Below, piece by piece: positions 18,869 through 28,365 of a stretch of 64,000 bases of DNA (position 1 is its first letter; every line of letters starts with the position of its first letter). The position numbers were made by a program, and so were the translations under genes. Origin of the DNA: an uncultured Merdimonas sp. (GTDB lineage: Bacteria; Bacillota; Clostridia; Lachnospirales; Lachnospiraceae); the NCBI GenBank assembly GCA_944378225.1, contig CALWGE010000006.1, positions 1-64,000 on the forward strand, read 5' to 3'. A model generated the notes under the pieces. The model was not told the DNA's origin. It did not search any database and was given only the letters and a program-made list of their open reading frames with translations.

Positions 18869-19213
18869 GATTTTTCCCTCCATTGCGTGGCATGGAGGAA
18901 GCAGATCAGGCGAAAAAGCGCCTGCCCAGAGTACAAGAATCCCCTGCTTCAGAGAAACAAAAGGGCATAAAGATACCGCAGAGACAACTGTTTCTGCGGC
19001 GATGACGTGTCAAAGGAATCCGGAACAGCAAAAATCTGCCCTGCCGGAATCAGAATTCATGAAACCGGTAAACATCTCCCGTGGCTGCATTCAGCTTCCG
19101 TCCGGTTTCTTCCATATGACGCTTCATCGCTTTGTCTGCTTCCCGACTTCGGCCATTACAACCTTCCACGTGTGTTCACCTTCCTTTTCTTTCGAAAGCA
19201 ACTTTATTTCTAC
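18869..19213 (-). promoter_or_regulatory. Long structured leader of mgtA
   Basis: From the expected transcription start near 19213 to the mgtA ATG there are about 345 bases. They hold a 39-codon ORF (19050-19169) and then several hairpins: CCGCAGA/TCTGCGG (18976-18982 with 18993-18999), CAGGCG/CGCCTG (18907-18912 with 18919-18924), and an outer GAAGCAG/CTGCTTC pair (18898-18904 with 18944-18950) close to the ribosome-binding site. I could not fit the M-box (ykoK) Mg2+ riboswitch consensus. A Mg2+-responsive function is inferred from position only. Confidence 0.5.
19050..19169 (-). CDS. 39-aa leader ORF upstream of mgtA
   Basis: The ORF starts with GTG at 19169, preceded by AAGGAAGGTG at a workable distance, and encodes a strongly charged peptide that begins MEGCNGRSREADKAMKRHME and ends with FHEF. 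It lies at the start of the mgtA leader, before the hairpins. It could be a regulatory leader peptide, as known for mgtA in enterobacteria, or a separate small protein. No homolog is recognised, and coding is not proven. Confidence 0.4.
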   Translation of the reverse strand: MEGCNGRSREADKAMKRHMEETGRKLNAATGDVYRFHEF

Positions 19214-19219
19214 ACGGCT

Positions 19220-19248
19220 ATTCTAGATCAATCCGGCCCGGGAATCAA
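19220..19248 (-). promoter_or_regulatory. mgtA promoter inside a hairpin
   Basis: TTGATT (19243-19248), 17 bases, TAGAAT (19220-19225). The -35 lies in the loop of the hairpin at 19235-19257. Confidence 0.6.
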
Positions 19249-19257
19249 CCCCGGGCC
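19235..19257 (-). terminator. GC-rich hairpin between lpd and mgtA
   Basis: GGCCCGGG and CCCGGGCC form an 8-bp perfect stem around a 7-base loop. It follows the lpd stop. There is no U-run on the minus strand, so termination would be weak; on the plus strand a T-rich stretch follows. Confidence 0.45.
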
Positions 19258-19299
19258 TCCGACTTTTCTGTTAACTTTTTATGAACACGGTCTTCTGCA

Positions 19300-20667
19300 T
19301 CAGGTAAGAAGAGCCTCCCGAATCACTTCACATACGGTAGGATGCGGGAAAACAGTACGCAGAATCCGATCGACCGGAACCTGCAGATCAATCATAAGTG
19401 CCAGGGAATAAATATATTCCGAAGCGTAAGAGGACATCAAAGCCGCGCCAACCAGCGTATTTTTCTCTGTGTTCACAATGAGTTTGCAGATTCCGTTACT
19501 CAGTCCATTTTCTGCCACGTGACGACCGCTGAAATTAATCGAAACTTTTTTCACCTGGCAGGGTATTCCGGAAGCCTTTGCCTGCTCTTCAGAAAGTCCT
19601 ACAAAAGCAGCCTCCGGATTTGTATAAACTACGCCGCAGATAGCGTCATAACTCATGGCATCTTCTTTTCCCAGAATATGGTTCACTGCGACTTCGCCTT
19701 CCCGGTAACCCACATGCGCCAGCATCACTTTTCCATTAACATCGCCGATTGCATAGACGTGGGGAACATTCGTCTGCATGTGCTCATCTGTTACCACTGC
19801 GCCCCGTTCCGTCTGTACCCCCAGCTCCTGCAGTCCTTCCACTTCGCTGTTTGGACGGCGCCCCACGCACATCAAAGCCCTGTCGTAGGCAGCCACATCG
19901 ATTTTCCCGTCCTTTTCAAATGTAACCACTCCGCCGGAAACCTTCTTTACACTGCTGGACAGATAAAAGGTTACGCCCTTCCTCTCCATCTCCTTCTGCA
20001 GAAGAGTGCTGATTTCCCGATCATTGGACCCCAGCACTTTGTCAAACATCTCGATTACCGTTACCTTTGAACCTGCCTCCTGAAAATATGCCGCCATCTC
20101 AAAGCCAATCACACCGCCGCCCACGATAAGCAGTTTGGCCGGGATCTCTGTCATGTCCAGAATCTCATCACTGGTCATGACCGTCCCATCTGCCAGTCCT
20201 TCTTTTACACCTTCAATGGGCGGAATAACCGGAGATGAACCGGAAGCCAGAATCAGATCCGTACCTGCATATTCTTGCCCGTCTACAGAAACCAGAAGTT
20301 TTCCGTCTCTTTTCCCTACGCTGGCTGTTCCGTTTACCACTTTCACCTTTGCACGACGCAAAGCCGACGCCACGCCCTGCACCAGTGTCTTCACCACTTC
20401 GTCCTTCTTTTTTACCGCGGCAGCCTGATTCAGTGAAACCGTTCCATCCGTCTCCACGCCATATGAAGTCCCCGCGCCGGCAGCATAATGGTACATTTTT
20501 GATGCATACAAAAACGTCTTCGTAGGGATACAACCCACATTCAGACAGGTTCCGCCCAGGCTTTTCTTTTCAACCAGCAGCACACTTTTCCCGTGATGCG
20601 CTGCATACTCCGCACAATTGTACCCGGCCGGTCCTCCACCGACAATGATTACATCAAATTCCTGCAT
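19300..20667 (-). CDS. lpdA: Dihydrolipoyl dehydrogenase
   Basis: This 455-aa flavoprotein reoxidises dihydrolipoamide with NAD+. It shows the FAD motif IIVGGGPAGYNCAEYAA, the redox disulfide GGTCLNVGCIPTK, the NAD motif LLIVGGGVIGFEMA, the central FAD segment VYAIGDVNG, and the C-terminal FPHPTVCEVI bearing the catalytic His. The frame runs further upstream, but the ATG at 20667 has GAGGAGG about ten bases before it and gives the normal N-terminus MQEFDVIIVGG. No 2-oxoacid dehydrogenase or glycine-cleavage gene is adjacent, so its partner complex is elsewhere. Confidence 0.95.
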   Translation of the reverse strand: MQEFDVIIVGGGPAGYNCAEYAAHHGKSVLLVEKKSLGGTCLNVGCIPTKTFLYASKMYHYAAGAGTSYGVETDGTVSLNQAAAVKKKDEVVKTLVQGVASALRRAKVKVVNGTASVGKRDGKLLVSVDGQEYAGTDLILASGSSPVIPPIEGVKEGLADGTVMTSDEILDMTEIPAKLLIVGGGVIGFEMAAYFQEAGSKVTVIEMFDKVLGSNDREISTLLQKEMERKGVTFYLSSSVKKVSGGVVTFEKDGKIDVAAYDRALMCVGRRPNSEVEGLQELGVQTERGAVVTDEHMQTNVPHVYAIGDVNGKVMLAHVGYREGEVAVNHILGKEDAMSYDAICGVVYTNPEAAFVGLSEEQAKASGIPCQVKKVSINFSGRHVAENGLSNGICKLIVNTEKNTLVGAALMSSYASEYIYSLALMIDLQVPVDRILRTVFPHPTVCEVIREALLT

Positions 20668-20719
20668 TGTTCCGTGTCCTCCTCTTCTTTTATGTATTTC
20701 CGTTTTATTATACCTTTTG

Positions 20720-20748
20720 ATTATACTGTTCGAAGAAGAGATTGTCAA
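20720..20748 (-). promoter_or_regulatory. Consensus promoter of lpdA
   Basis: TTGACA (20743-20748), 17 bases, TATAAT (20720-20725), a perfect sigma-A consensus 53 bases before the ATG. Confidence 0.88.
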
Positions 20749-20779
20749 TTTTTTATCATGCAATTTCAGATTATTCTGT

Positions 20780-23241
<2,462 letters not shown>

Positions 23242-23286
23242 ATTCTCCCAGACCTCTGCATTTTCAATCGTTTCTGCTGTACTGTC

Positions 23287-23315
23287 ATTCTATCATTTCA
23301 TTCTTTTGTTTTCAA
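23287..23315 (-). promoter_or_regulatory. Promoter of the cobW-like gene and glpK
   Basis: TTGAAA (23310-23315), 17 bases, TAGAAT (23287-23292), 46 bases before the CobW-like ATG. It faces the aldo/keto reductase promoter. Confidence 0.7.
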
Positions 23316-23327
23316 TGAAAAGAAGGA

Positions 23328-23357
23328 TTGACGGGAAGGCAGATGCCGACCTAAAAT
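23328..23357 (+). promoter_or_regulatory. Promoter of the aldo/keto reductase gene
   Basis: TTGACG (23328-23333), 18 bases, TAAAAT (23352-23357), divergent from the CobW-like promoter 12 bases away. Confidence 0.6.
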
Positions 23358-23393
23358 AGAACCAGAATGCAGTACAAAAGGAGTGTGAACGAA

Positions 23394-24422
23394 ATGAAAA
23401 TGATAACCCTGGGATCTACCGGAATTACCGTACCTCAGAACGCTTTCGGGGCTCTGCCCGTTCAGCGGGTAAATATGGAAACAGCCGTACAGATCCTCAG
23501 AAGAGCTTACGAAGGGGGTATGCGTTTTTTTGATACGGCGCGGGCCTACAGCGACAGTGAGGAAAAGCTGGGAAACGCTTTTGAAGGAATACGTGAAAAC
23601 CTGGTCATCGCAACCAAGACACAGGCGCAGACCCCTGAGGATTTCCGGGAACATCTCAAGACTTCTCTGCAGCTTTTAAAAACAGACTATATTGATCTAT
23701 ATCAGTTCCATTGTGCGGATACCTGCTTCCGTCCCGGAGACGGAACCGGCATGTATGAATGTATGCTGGAAGCAAAGGCCGCAGGTAAGATCCGCCATAT
23801 AGGCCTTACCACTCATAAGCTGGGAGTTGCCAGAGAATGTATTACATCCGGTCTGTATGAGACTTTGCAGTTCCCGCTGAGTTATCTTTCCTCCGAAAAA
23901 GAGCTGGAACTCGTAGCTCTCTGCCGGGAGCACGGAATGGGCTTCATCGCCATGAAGGGACTGGCAGGAGGCCTGATCACAAATTCCAGAGCCGCTTCTG
24001 CTTTTATGGCGCAATTTGATCATGTACTTCCTATCTGGGGAATCCAGAAGCTGTCTGAGCTGGAAGAATGGCTTTCCTTTATGGATCAGCCGCCTGTTCT
24101 GGATGATGAAATTTCCCGCTTCATCGAAAAGGAAAAGAAAGAGCTGACCGGCGACTTCTGCCGGGGCTGCGGCTACTGCATGCCCTGTCCCGCCGGCATT
24201 CTGATTAACAGCTGTGCACGAATGTCCCTGATGGTCAGAAGAGCCCCCTCTGCCCAGTGGCTGAATGAGGAATGGCAGAGCCAGATGAAAAAAATCGAAG
24301 ACTGCCTTCACTGCGGACAGTGTATGGAAAAATGTCCTTATGAGCTGAACACACCAGAGCTTCTGGAAAAGAACTATGAAGATTATAAAAAAATTCTGGC
24401 AGGAGAAACTTCTGTAGGATAA
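23394..24422 (+). CDS. Aldo/keto reductase with C-terminal bis-[4Fe-4S] ferredoxin domain
   Basis: The 342-aa protein has an aldo/keto reductase barrel (FFDTARAYSDSEEKLG with the catalytic Asp/Tyr region; DYIDLYQFH; HIGLTTHK) and then two Cys-rich motifs: CRGCGYCMPCP near residue 258 and CLHCGQCMEKCP near residue 302, enough for two 4Fe-4S clusters. This architecture is common in anaerobic Firmicutes and links carbonyl reduction to ferredoxin-type electron transfer. The frame opens at 23367, but AAGGAG lies upstream of ATG 23394, which gives the normal start MKMITLGSTG. The substrate is unknown. Confidence 0.9.
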   Translation: MKMITLGSTGITVPQNAFGALPVQRVNMETAVQILRRAYEGGMRFFDTARAYSDSEEKLGNAFEGIRENLVIATKTQAQTPEDFREHLKTSLQLLKTDYIDLYQFHCADTCFRPGDGTGMYECMLEAKAAGKIRHIGLTTHKLGVARECITSGLYETLQFPLSYLSSEKELELVALCREHGMGFIAMKGLAGGLITNSRAASAFMAQFDHVLPIWGIQKLSELEEWLSFMDQPPVLDDEISRFIEKEKKELTGDFCRGCGYCMPCPAGILINSCARMSLMVRRAPSAQWLNEEWQSQMKKIEDCLHCGQCMEKCPYELNTPELLEKNYEDYKKILAGETSVG

Positions 24423-24448
24423 CTCTGCAGAACAAAGCTCCCGTAATC

Positions 24449-24497
24449 AAAAGAGGGAATCGAAAAGCATCCATGATGCCCTGCGGTTCCCTCTTTT
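24449..24497. terminator. Bidirectional intrinsic terminator
   Basis: AAAAGAGGGAA (24449-24459) pairs perfectly with TTCCCTCTTTT (24487-24497). T-runs occur on both strands. It sits between the converging aldo/keto reductase and AI-2E-family genes. Confidence 0.85.
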
Positions 24498-24513
24498 CTA
24501 TACAATACTCTGT

Positions 24514-25638
24514 TTATTCCTTTTCTTCAAACTCCTCTGTAATCCCATATACGTCATTGCGCAGCAGTCTGTATGCCGCTGCAGAAAGCGGGACTCCCAG
24601 AAGCATACCCGGTATCCCCAGCACTCCGCCTCCCACTGTCACTGCCGCCAGCACCCAGAGAGCAGGCAGCCCCAGTGAAGATCCCACTACCTTGGGATAG
24701 ATAAGATTTCCTTCCATCTGCTGGAGTACAACAATGAACAGCAGAAAAATCACAGCTTTCACCGGAGCTACCGTAAGAATCATAAACGCGCCCACAAACG
24801 CGCCGATATAAGCACCGGCTACCGGAATCAACGCAGTAAAGCCGATCAGAGCCCCAATCATAGTAGCATAGGGAAGCCGCAGGAGAAACATACCCAGCAT
24901 ACACAGAATACCCAGTATCACAGCTTCTGTACACTGGCCCACAATATATCTGTGAAAGCAGTCATTGACAATTCTGAGTACATACAGGACCTTTGCCCTG
25001 ACCGTATCCTTCAGATACCGTTCCGCTATTTTCCGGGCCTGGCCTTTCAGCTTCTCCTTTCCAAGCAGAAGATAAATGGCGAAAATCAATGCCATGACAA
25101 ACGTTACAAAACCGGAGACTACTGATGTGAGGGTACTTACAATCACATTTGCCGCGCTTCCTACTCCTGCAGTCAGCACTTTTGCGATATCGCTCATCCG
25201 GCTCTTCCAGTCAATTCCGGCAAGCGCATCCGCAACCGTCTCCGGCAGAATTCCCTGATTTTCACACCAGCGGGTAAAGCTGGCCACTACTTTGGGAACG
25301 CCTGAGATAATGACGTGAACACAGGAAACCAGTTCCGGAATCACCAGTACCAGCAGGAAAACAACTATGACCAGCAGAGTGGCAAACGCCAGAAGCATGC
25401 ACACAGGTCTGCCTGCCCTCAGACGTACTTCTTCTTTTGCCCTGCCAAACAGTTTCTTTTCATAAAAAGTCATCAGAATATTGACCAGATACGCGATGAT
25501 GACCCCCAAAAACAGAGGCATCGCCGCAGAGAAAAACATGGAGCCTATCCCGGCTGCCGCAGGCCAGTAATGAATCGCCAGGTACAGTAAAAATACAGTA
25601 ATTCCAACCCGCAGACAGGTTTTCGCATCAAGTTTCAT
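24514..25638 (-). CDS. AI-2E (YtvI/PerM-type) family transporter
   Basis: This 374-aa membrane protein has about eight helices with the typical mid-protein pattern of the family (GFVTFVMALIFAIYLL; the C-terminal pair FTALIPVAGAYIGAF and GNLIYPKVVGSSLGLPALWVL). The frame starts upstream, but AAAGGGGA precedes the ATG at 25638, giving MKLDAKTCLRVG. Members have been linked to autoinducer-2 export, Na+/H+ exchange or sporulation (YtvI); the substrate here is not determinable. Confidence 0.88.
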   Translation of the reverse strand: MKLDAKTCLRVGITVFLLYLAIHYWPAAAGIGSMFFSAAMPLFLGVIIAYLVNILMTFYEKKLFGRAKEEVRLRAGRPVCMLLAFATLLVIVVFLLVLVIPELVSCVHVIISGVPKVVASFTRWCENQGILPETVADALAGIDWKSRMSDIAKVLTAGVGSAANVIVSTLTSVVSGFVTFVMALIFAIYLLLGKEKLKGQARKIAERYLKDTVRAKVLYVLRIVNDCFHRYIVGQCTEAVILGILCMLGMFLLRLPYATMIGALIGFTALIPVAGAYIGAFVGAFMILTVAPVKAVIFLLFIVVLQQMEGNLIYPKVVGSSLGLPALWVLAAVTVGGGVLGIPGMLLGVPLSAAAYRLLRNDVYGITEEFEEKE

Positions 25639-25762
25639 AATATTCCCCTTTCCAGCCGTATATTCAAAAGGACAGTTCCAATATATCAATTTTTATTTAT
25701 CAGATCAATCCCTTTTCTTCTCCTGTGAGAACCTTTTCCAAAGGCGTTACTCCGTACTTTTT

Positions 25763-25972
25763 CTACCGGTTCAGAACCCATATTGACAGATTGAGATAGC
25801 CGGCAAAAGCCACCCAGACTGTGTAGGGCAGCAGCAGGTACGCAGCCGCTTTTGAAATGCCATAAAACAGTACCGCGGTCAGTACAACAAGAAACAGAAG
25901 CAGAAGCAGCCAGAAAAAAGCGGTCAGGTACATTGTCTGCTGAAAGAAGATAATGGACCAGAAAAAATTCAC
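25763..25972 (-). pseudogene. TspO/MBR family protein, 5'-truncated remnant
   Basis: The 69-aa frame matches the last two transmembrane segments of the tryptophan-rich sensory protein TspO: NFFWSIIFFQ at the start and YLLLPYTVWVAFAGYLNLSIW at the end. Full TspO has five helices and about 155 aa; roughly the first half is missing. An in-frame stop lies just upstream of NFFW, and the AT-rich accessory genes begin about 70 bases further. There is no good ribosome-binding site. It is probably the remains of a gene damaged when the neighbouring genes arrived. Confidence 0.72.
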
Positions 25973-26040
25973 CTACGTTATGCAGCCGCCAGACCTGTTT
26001 ATGCAGACCGGGAACCGATTGAGCTGCTGTACGTATTATT

Positions 26041-26709
26041 TTACCGCTCTTTTCCCTGCCGGCATCTTTCTCTCCACTCTTTTTCTTTTCTCTTAGCCTC
26101 CAGCGAAGCTAAATAACCATCAAAATTCCGGGATATTTTTTTCAGACTGATGGAACCGGTTATTTTTTCTTCCGGCCTGTCCATCCATTTATGCTGTTTC
26201 TCCTGAGGATAAATCGTTTCTATGGTATTGGCTCCTATGCGTAAGCATTCTCCGTCTATGTATATTTCATTTGTCTCAGCAGATACCGATGTACTCCATA
26301 ACTCCCAGGGAATAAGACCGTCTCTGAGAATTTTTTTATCCTGAGTCAGGATATACCGGACACCACCCTCACCGGGAGATAAACAGAGACTTCTTGGTCC
26401 CTTCGGCTTTTTATATATCTTATCCAGAATTATATCGAGAGGTTTTAAAATCAGCGCTGTGAAAAAAAGGGCTGCTCCATAGGAAATACTCCCCACAAGA
26501 CCTCCCCAGGCTGACATCCATGCTGCAAAATAGGGTTCATGTTCTCTTACTGAAAGAAAATAAATCGCGGTTCCTATAAGCACGATAACATCAATTACAA
26601 TGGCAGTCACTGCAAACGGAATCAGAACTTTTTCTTTCCTGCATCCCCATTCTGCATATTTCCTTCGTTCTTCCTCAGTAAATAACACCGGAAGATCATA
26701 TGTTTCCAT
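26041..26709 (-). CDS. Two-helix membrane protein of unknown function
   Basis: The 222-aa protein has two hydrophobic segments (about residues 29-52 and 65-92), then a soluble domain with a beta-rich centre (VRYILTQDKKILRDGLIPWELW) and a charged C-terminal helix rich in Lys, Arg and Glu. GGAGGTGATC precedes the ATG. It is 23 bases downstream of the HipA-like kinase gene and probably belongs to that transcript. I do not recognise the family. It could be a cargo gene of the accessory patch or a partner or target of the kinase. Confidence 0.6.
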   Translation of the reverse strand: METYDLPVLFTEEERRKYAEWGCRKEKVLIPFAVTAIVIDVIVLIGTAIYFLSVREHEPYFAAWMSAWGGLVGSISYGAALFFTALILKPLDIILDKIYKKPKGPRSLCLSPGEGGVRYILTQDKKILRDGLIPWELWSTSVSAETNEIYIDGECLRIGANTIETIYPQEKQHKWMDRPEEKITGSISLKKISRNFDGYLASLEAKRKEKEWRERCRQGKER

Positions 26710-26732
26710 AAAAGATCACCTCCGCAATTACA

Positions 26733-27539
26733 TTAAAATAGGTACTCGTATTTTCTCATCTGTGCGTAAATAATTTTTTCTACCCGTTCTCTCTCTTTTT
26801 CACTATAGATATCTGCCTGTTCCAAAAGTTCCTTTACATCTTTCTTTGTAAAGCTAAACCGTAAATTTGTTTTAAACAATTTTTCAGAAATATCTAGCTG
26901 CTCATCGAAATCATGGCATATTGTTTTAGATTGCACCTGATCCATAAGTGTATAAACATCGCCCTGCATCGGATAATCCACAGAAGTATCTGCCAAAAGA
27001 CCAGCGCCATTGTCAAATATCGGACAATAAGTAAACCTGCCTTCTCCATTCATCAAAACGGCAATATTATGCGTATGTCTGTCCTCGTTCAGGAAAAAGG
27101 CATCAATGGTAAAGAGTTTATTGATATAAATTCCAAACTGTGTAAGTCCTGTTATGCGCTCTGTTTGTTCCGTCAAAAAAGACAATCTTTTTTCATGATC
27201 TGTTATCATAAAAATCGATTGATAAAGACTTTTTCCAAAAAAAGTTTTAAACAACCGTTCAAGGGTAATAATCTGCCAGCCGTCCTCCAAAAAATTTTTA
27301 CTTTTTGCTCCCTTATAAATGGACGTTTTATATTTTATAGTTTCCAAATCATACAAAACATATTCCTCTTCAGAAAGCGAAGATTGCCTCAGAAGATGAG
27401 ATATCATATATTCTGCCAGTCCCTCATATCCTGTATAATCTGCCTTATACCAGATACCCTTATTTTCCCACTTCAGCTGATTTCCCTTTGAAGACTGCCT
27501 CCCATTTTTTCTTTCATCCTGTTCAAATAATTCTATCAT
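26733..27539 (-). CDS. HipA/CtkA-like serine/threonine kinase (putative toxin)
   Basis: The 268-aa protein has the HipA-type kinase core: KGIWYKADYTGYEGLAEYM near residues 27-45, the catalytic loop NEDRHTHNIAV with DRHxxN at 153-158, and the metal-binding FDNG at 176-179. It is far shorter than E. coli HipA (about 440 aa) and lacks its N-terminal subdomain, resembling the compact CtkA/HipT types. A Ser-rich loop (QSSKGN, 15-20) precedes the first strand, where related kinases autophosphorylate. It overlaps the upstream HTH gene by 17 bases. Codons are AT-rich compared with the flanking housekeeping genes. A toxin role is inferred. Confidence 0.78.
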   Translation of the reverse strand: MIELFEQDERKNGRQSSKGNQLKWENKGIWYKADYTGYEGLAEYMISHLLRQSSLSEEEYVLYDLETIKYKTSIYKGAKSKNFLEDGWQIITLERLFKTFFGKSLYQSIFMITDHEKRLSFLTEQTERITGLTQFGIYINKLFTIDAFFLNEDRHTHNIAVLMNGEGRFTYCPIFDNGAGLLADTSVDYPMQGDVYTLMDQVQSKTICHDFDEQLDISEKLFKTNLRFSFTKKDVKELLEQADIYSEKERERVEKIIYAQMRKYEYLF

Positions 27540-28113
27540 TGTACTGCCTTTCTATCTTTATCCAGAAATCGTCTTCTGCCATGCGCCCTTCTGTTTTTTC
27601 AATAATCATCAGCGGATCATAAAATGGCAGCTCCAAATCACGCAGTACTAATTTTATCTTGTCCCTGCTTCTTGGAAAACACCTGGACTCCAGAAACTCC
27701 ACATATGCAGAATAATCCGGGTGTTCCTCTGCTCCAAAAGCCCGCATTATGACAGAATTGGTAAAGTTGGTAATCTTAACTCTTTGGTTCATTTCGTCAA
27801 CATCTATAATTGTACATACCTTTTGTTTATACATATACCAGAGTCTCAGCAATGTAGTTCGTTCCGGAATTCTGATCTCCTTCACATATTCAGGATATTT
27901 TTCCAGCATACTGAGTATGAACACAACAGGACCCGTGATGACCGTTTTACTTCTTTCCCATCTTTCAACAGTGGGCTTAGAACAGTTAATCAGACTTGCA
28001 AATTCCTTCTGTGTAAGTTTTAACTGCGTGCGTATCTTCTTTATCTCTTCTGCCGTAGTGTACTGCGGTGTCGTAAACAAATTTTCTTTTCTGTCACGCT
28101 CTCTGTTTCCCAT
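27523..28113 (-). CDS. HTH regulator partner of the HipA-like kinase (putative antitoxin)
   Basis: The 196-aa protein has an XRE/HigA-type helix-turn-helix at about residues 21-55 (TQLKLTQKEFASLINCSKPTVERWER), then a C-terminal domain of about 110 aa containing SRCFPRSRDKIKLVL and IIEKTEGRMAEDDFW. That domain is not a known DNA-binding fold to me; it may correspond to the kinase-contacting piece missing from the short HipA-like protein. The start is ATG 28113 with AAGGAG upstream; an ATG at 28131 lies inside the leader. It is first in the operon behind a promoter overlapped by direct repeats, as expected for autoregulation. Confidence 0.75.
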   Translation of the reverse strand: MGNRERDRKENLFTTPQYTTAEEIKKIRTQLKLTQKEFASLINCSKPTVERWERSKTVITGPVVFILSMLEKYPEYVKEIRIPERTTLLRLWYMYKQKVCTIIDVDEMNQRVKITNFTNSVIMRAFGAEEHPDYSAYVEFLESRCFPRSRDKIKLVLRDLELPFYDPLMIIEKTEGRMAEDDFWIKIERQYNDRII

Positions 28114-28157
28114 ATAGTACTCCTTAAACATAAATGATATACATTTATTTATATATT

Positions 28158-28186
28158 ATTAAACCATCAATTTAATTGTTTGTAAA
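28158..28186 (-). promoter_or_regulatory. Promoter of the HTH-kinase operon
   Basis: TTTACA (28181-28186), 17 bases, TTTAAT (28158-28163); each box is one base from consensus. The -35 lies inside the first operator repeat. Confidence 0.65.
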
Positions 28187-28222
28187 TAAAAATAACCATT
28201 AAATTAATTGTTTTTAAACAAA
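28163..28222. repeat. Tandem 28-bp operator-like direct repeat
   Basis: 28163-28190 and 28195-28222 match at 24 of 28 positions, sharing a TTAATTGTTT core, with a 32-base period (about three helical turns). The first copy overlaps the operon promoter. A natural binding site for the adjacent HTH protein. Confidence 0.7.
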
Positions 28223-28306
28223 ATGGATAAATTACCGTCTACGGACAGCCGCAGATTTTCGCATCAGGCTTAAGCCGTCTCAACCGCCTGAGACACAAGT
28301 ATACAG
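28223..28306. other. Junction between accessory patch and lysS
   Basis: About 84 bases where base composition shifts from AT-rich to the local average. I see no gene, no clear insertion-sequence end and no duplicated target site. Confidence 0.4.
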
Positions 28307-28357
28307 AAAAAGGCTTCTGCGCCTGGTAAAACACCAGACACAAAAGCCTTTGTTTTT
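28307..28357 (-). terminator. Intrinsic terminator of lysS
   Basis: AAAGGCTT/AAGCCTTT form the outer stem, CTGGT/ACCAG the tip, and the minus-strand transcript ends in a U-rich stretch. It lies directly after the lysS stop. Confidence 0.82.
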
Positions 28358-28365
28358 TACTTTTA

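Noticed and set aside
18869..19213. M-box (ykoK) Mg2+ riboswitch before mgtA
   Set aside because: The conserved M-box segments could not be found; only generic hairpins and a short ORF are visible.
28241..28365. Missing N-terminal half of TspO on the far side of the AT-rich patch
   Set aside because: Translation of this stretch shows no TspO-like segment, so a simple insertion splitting the gene is not demonstrated.
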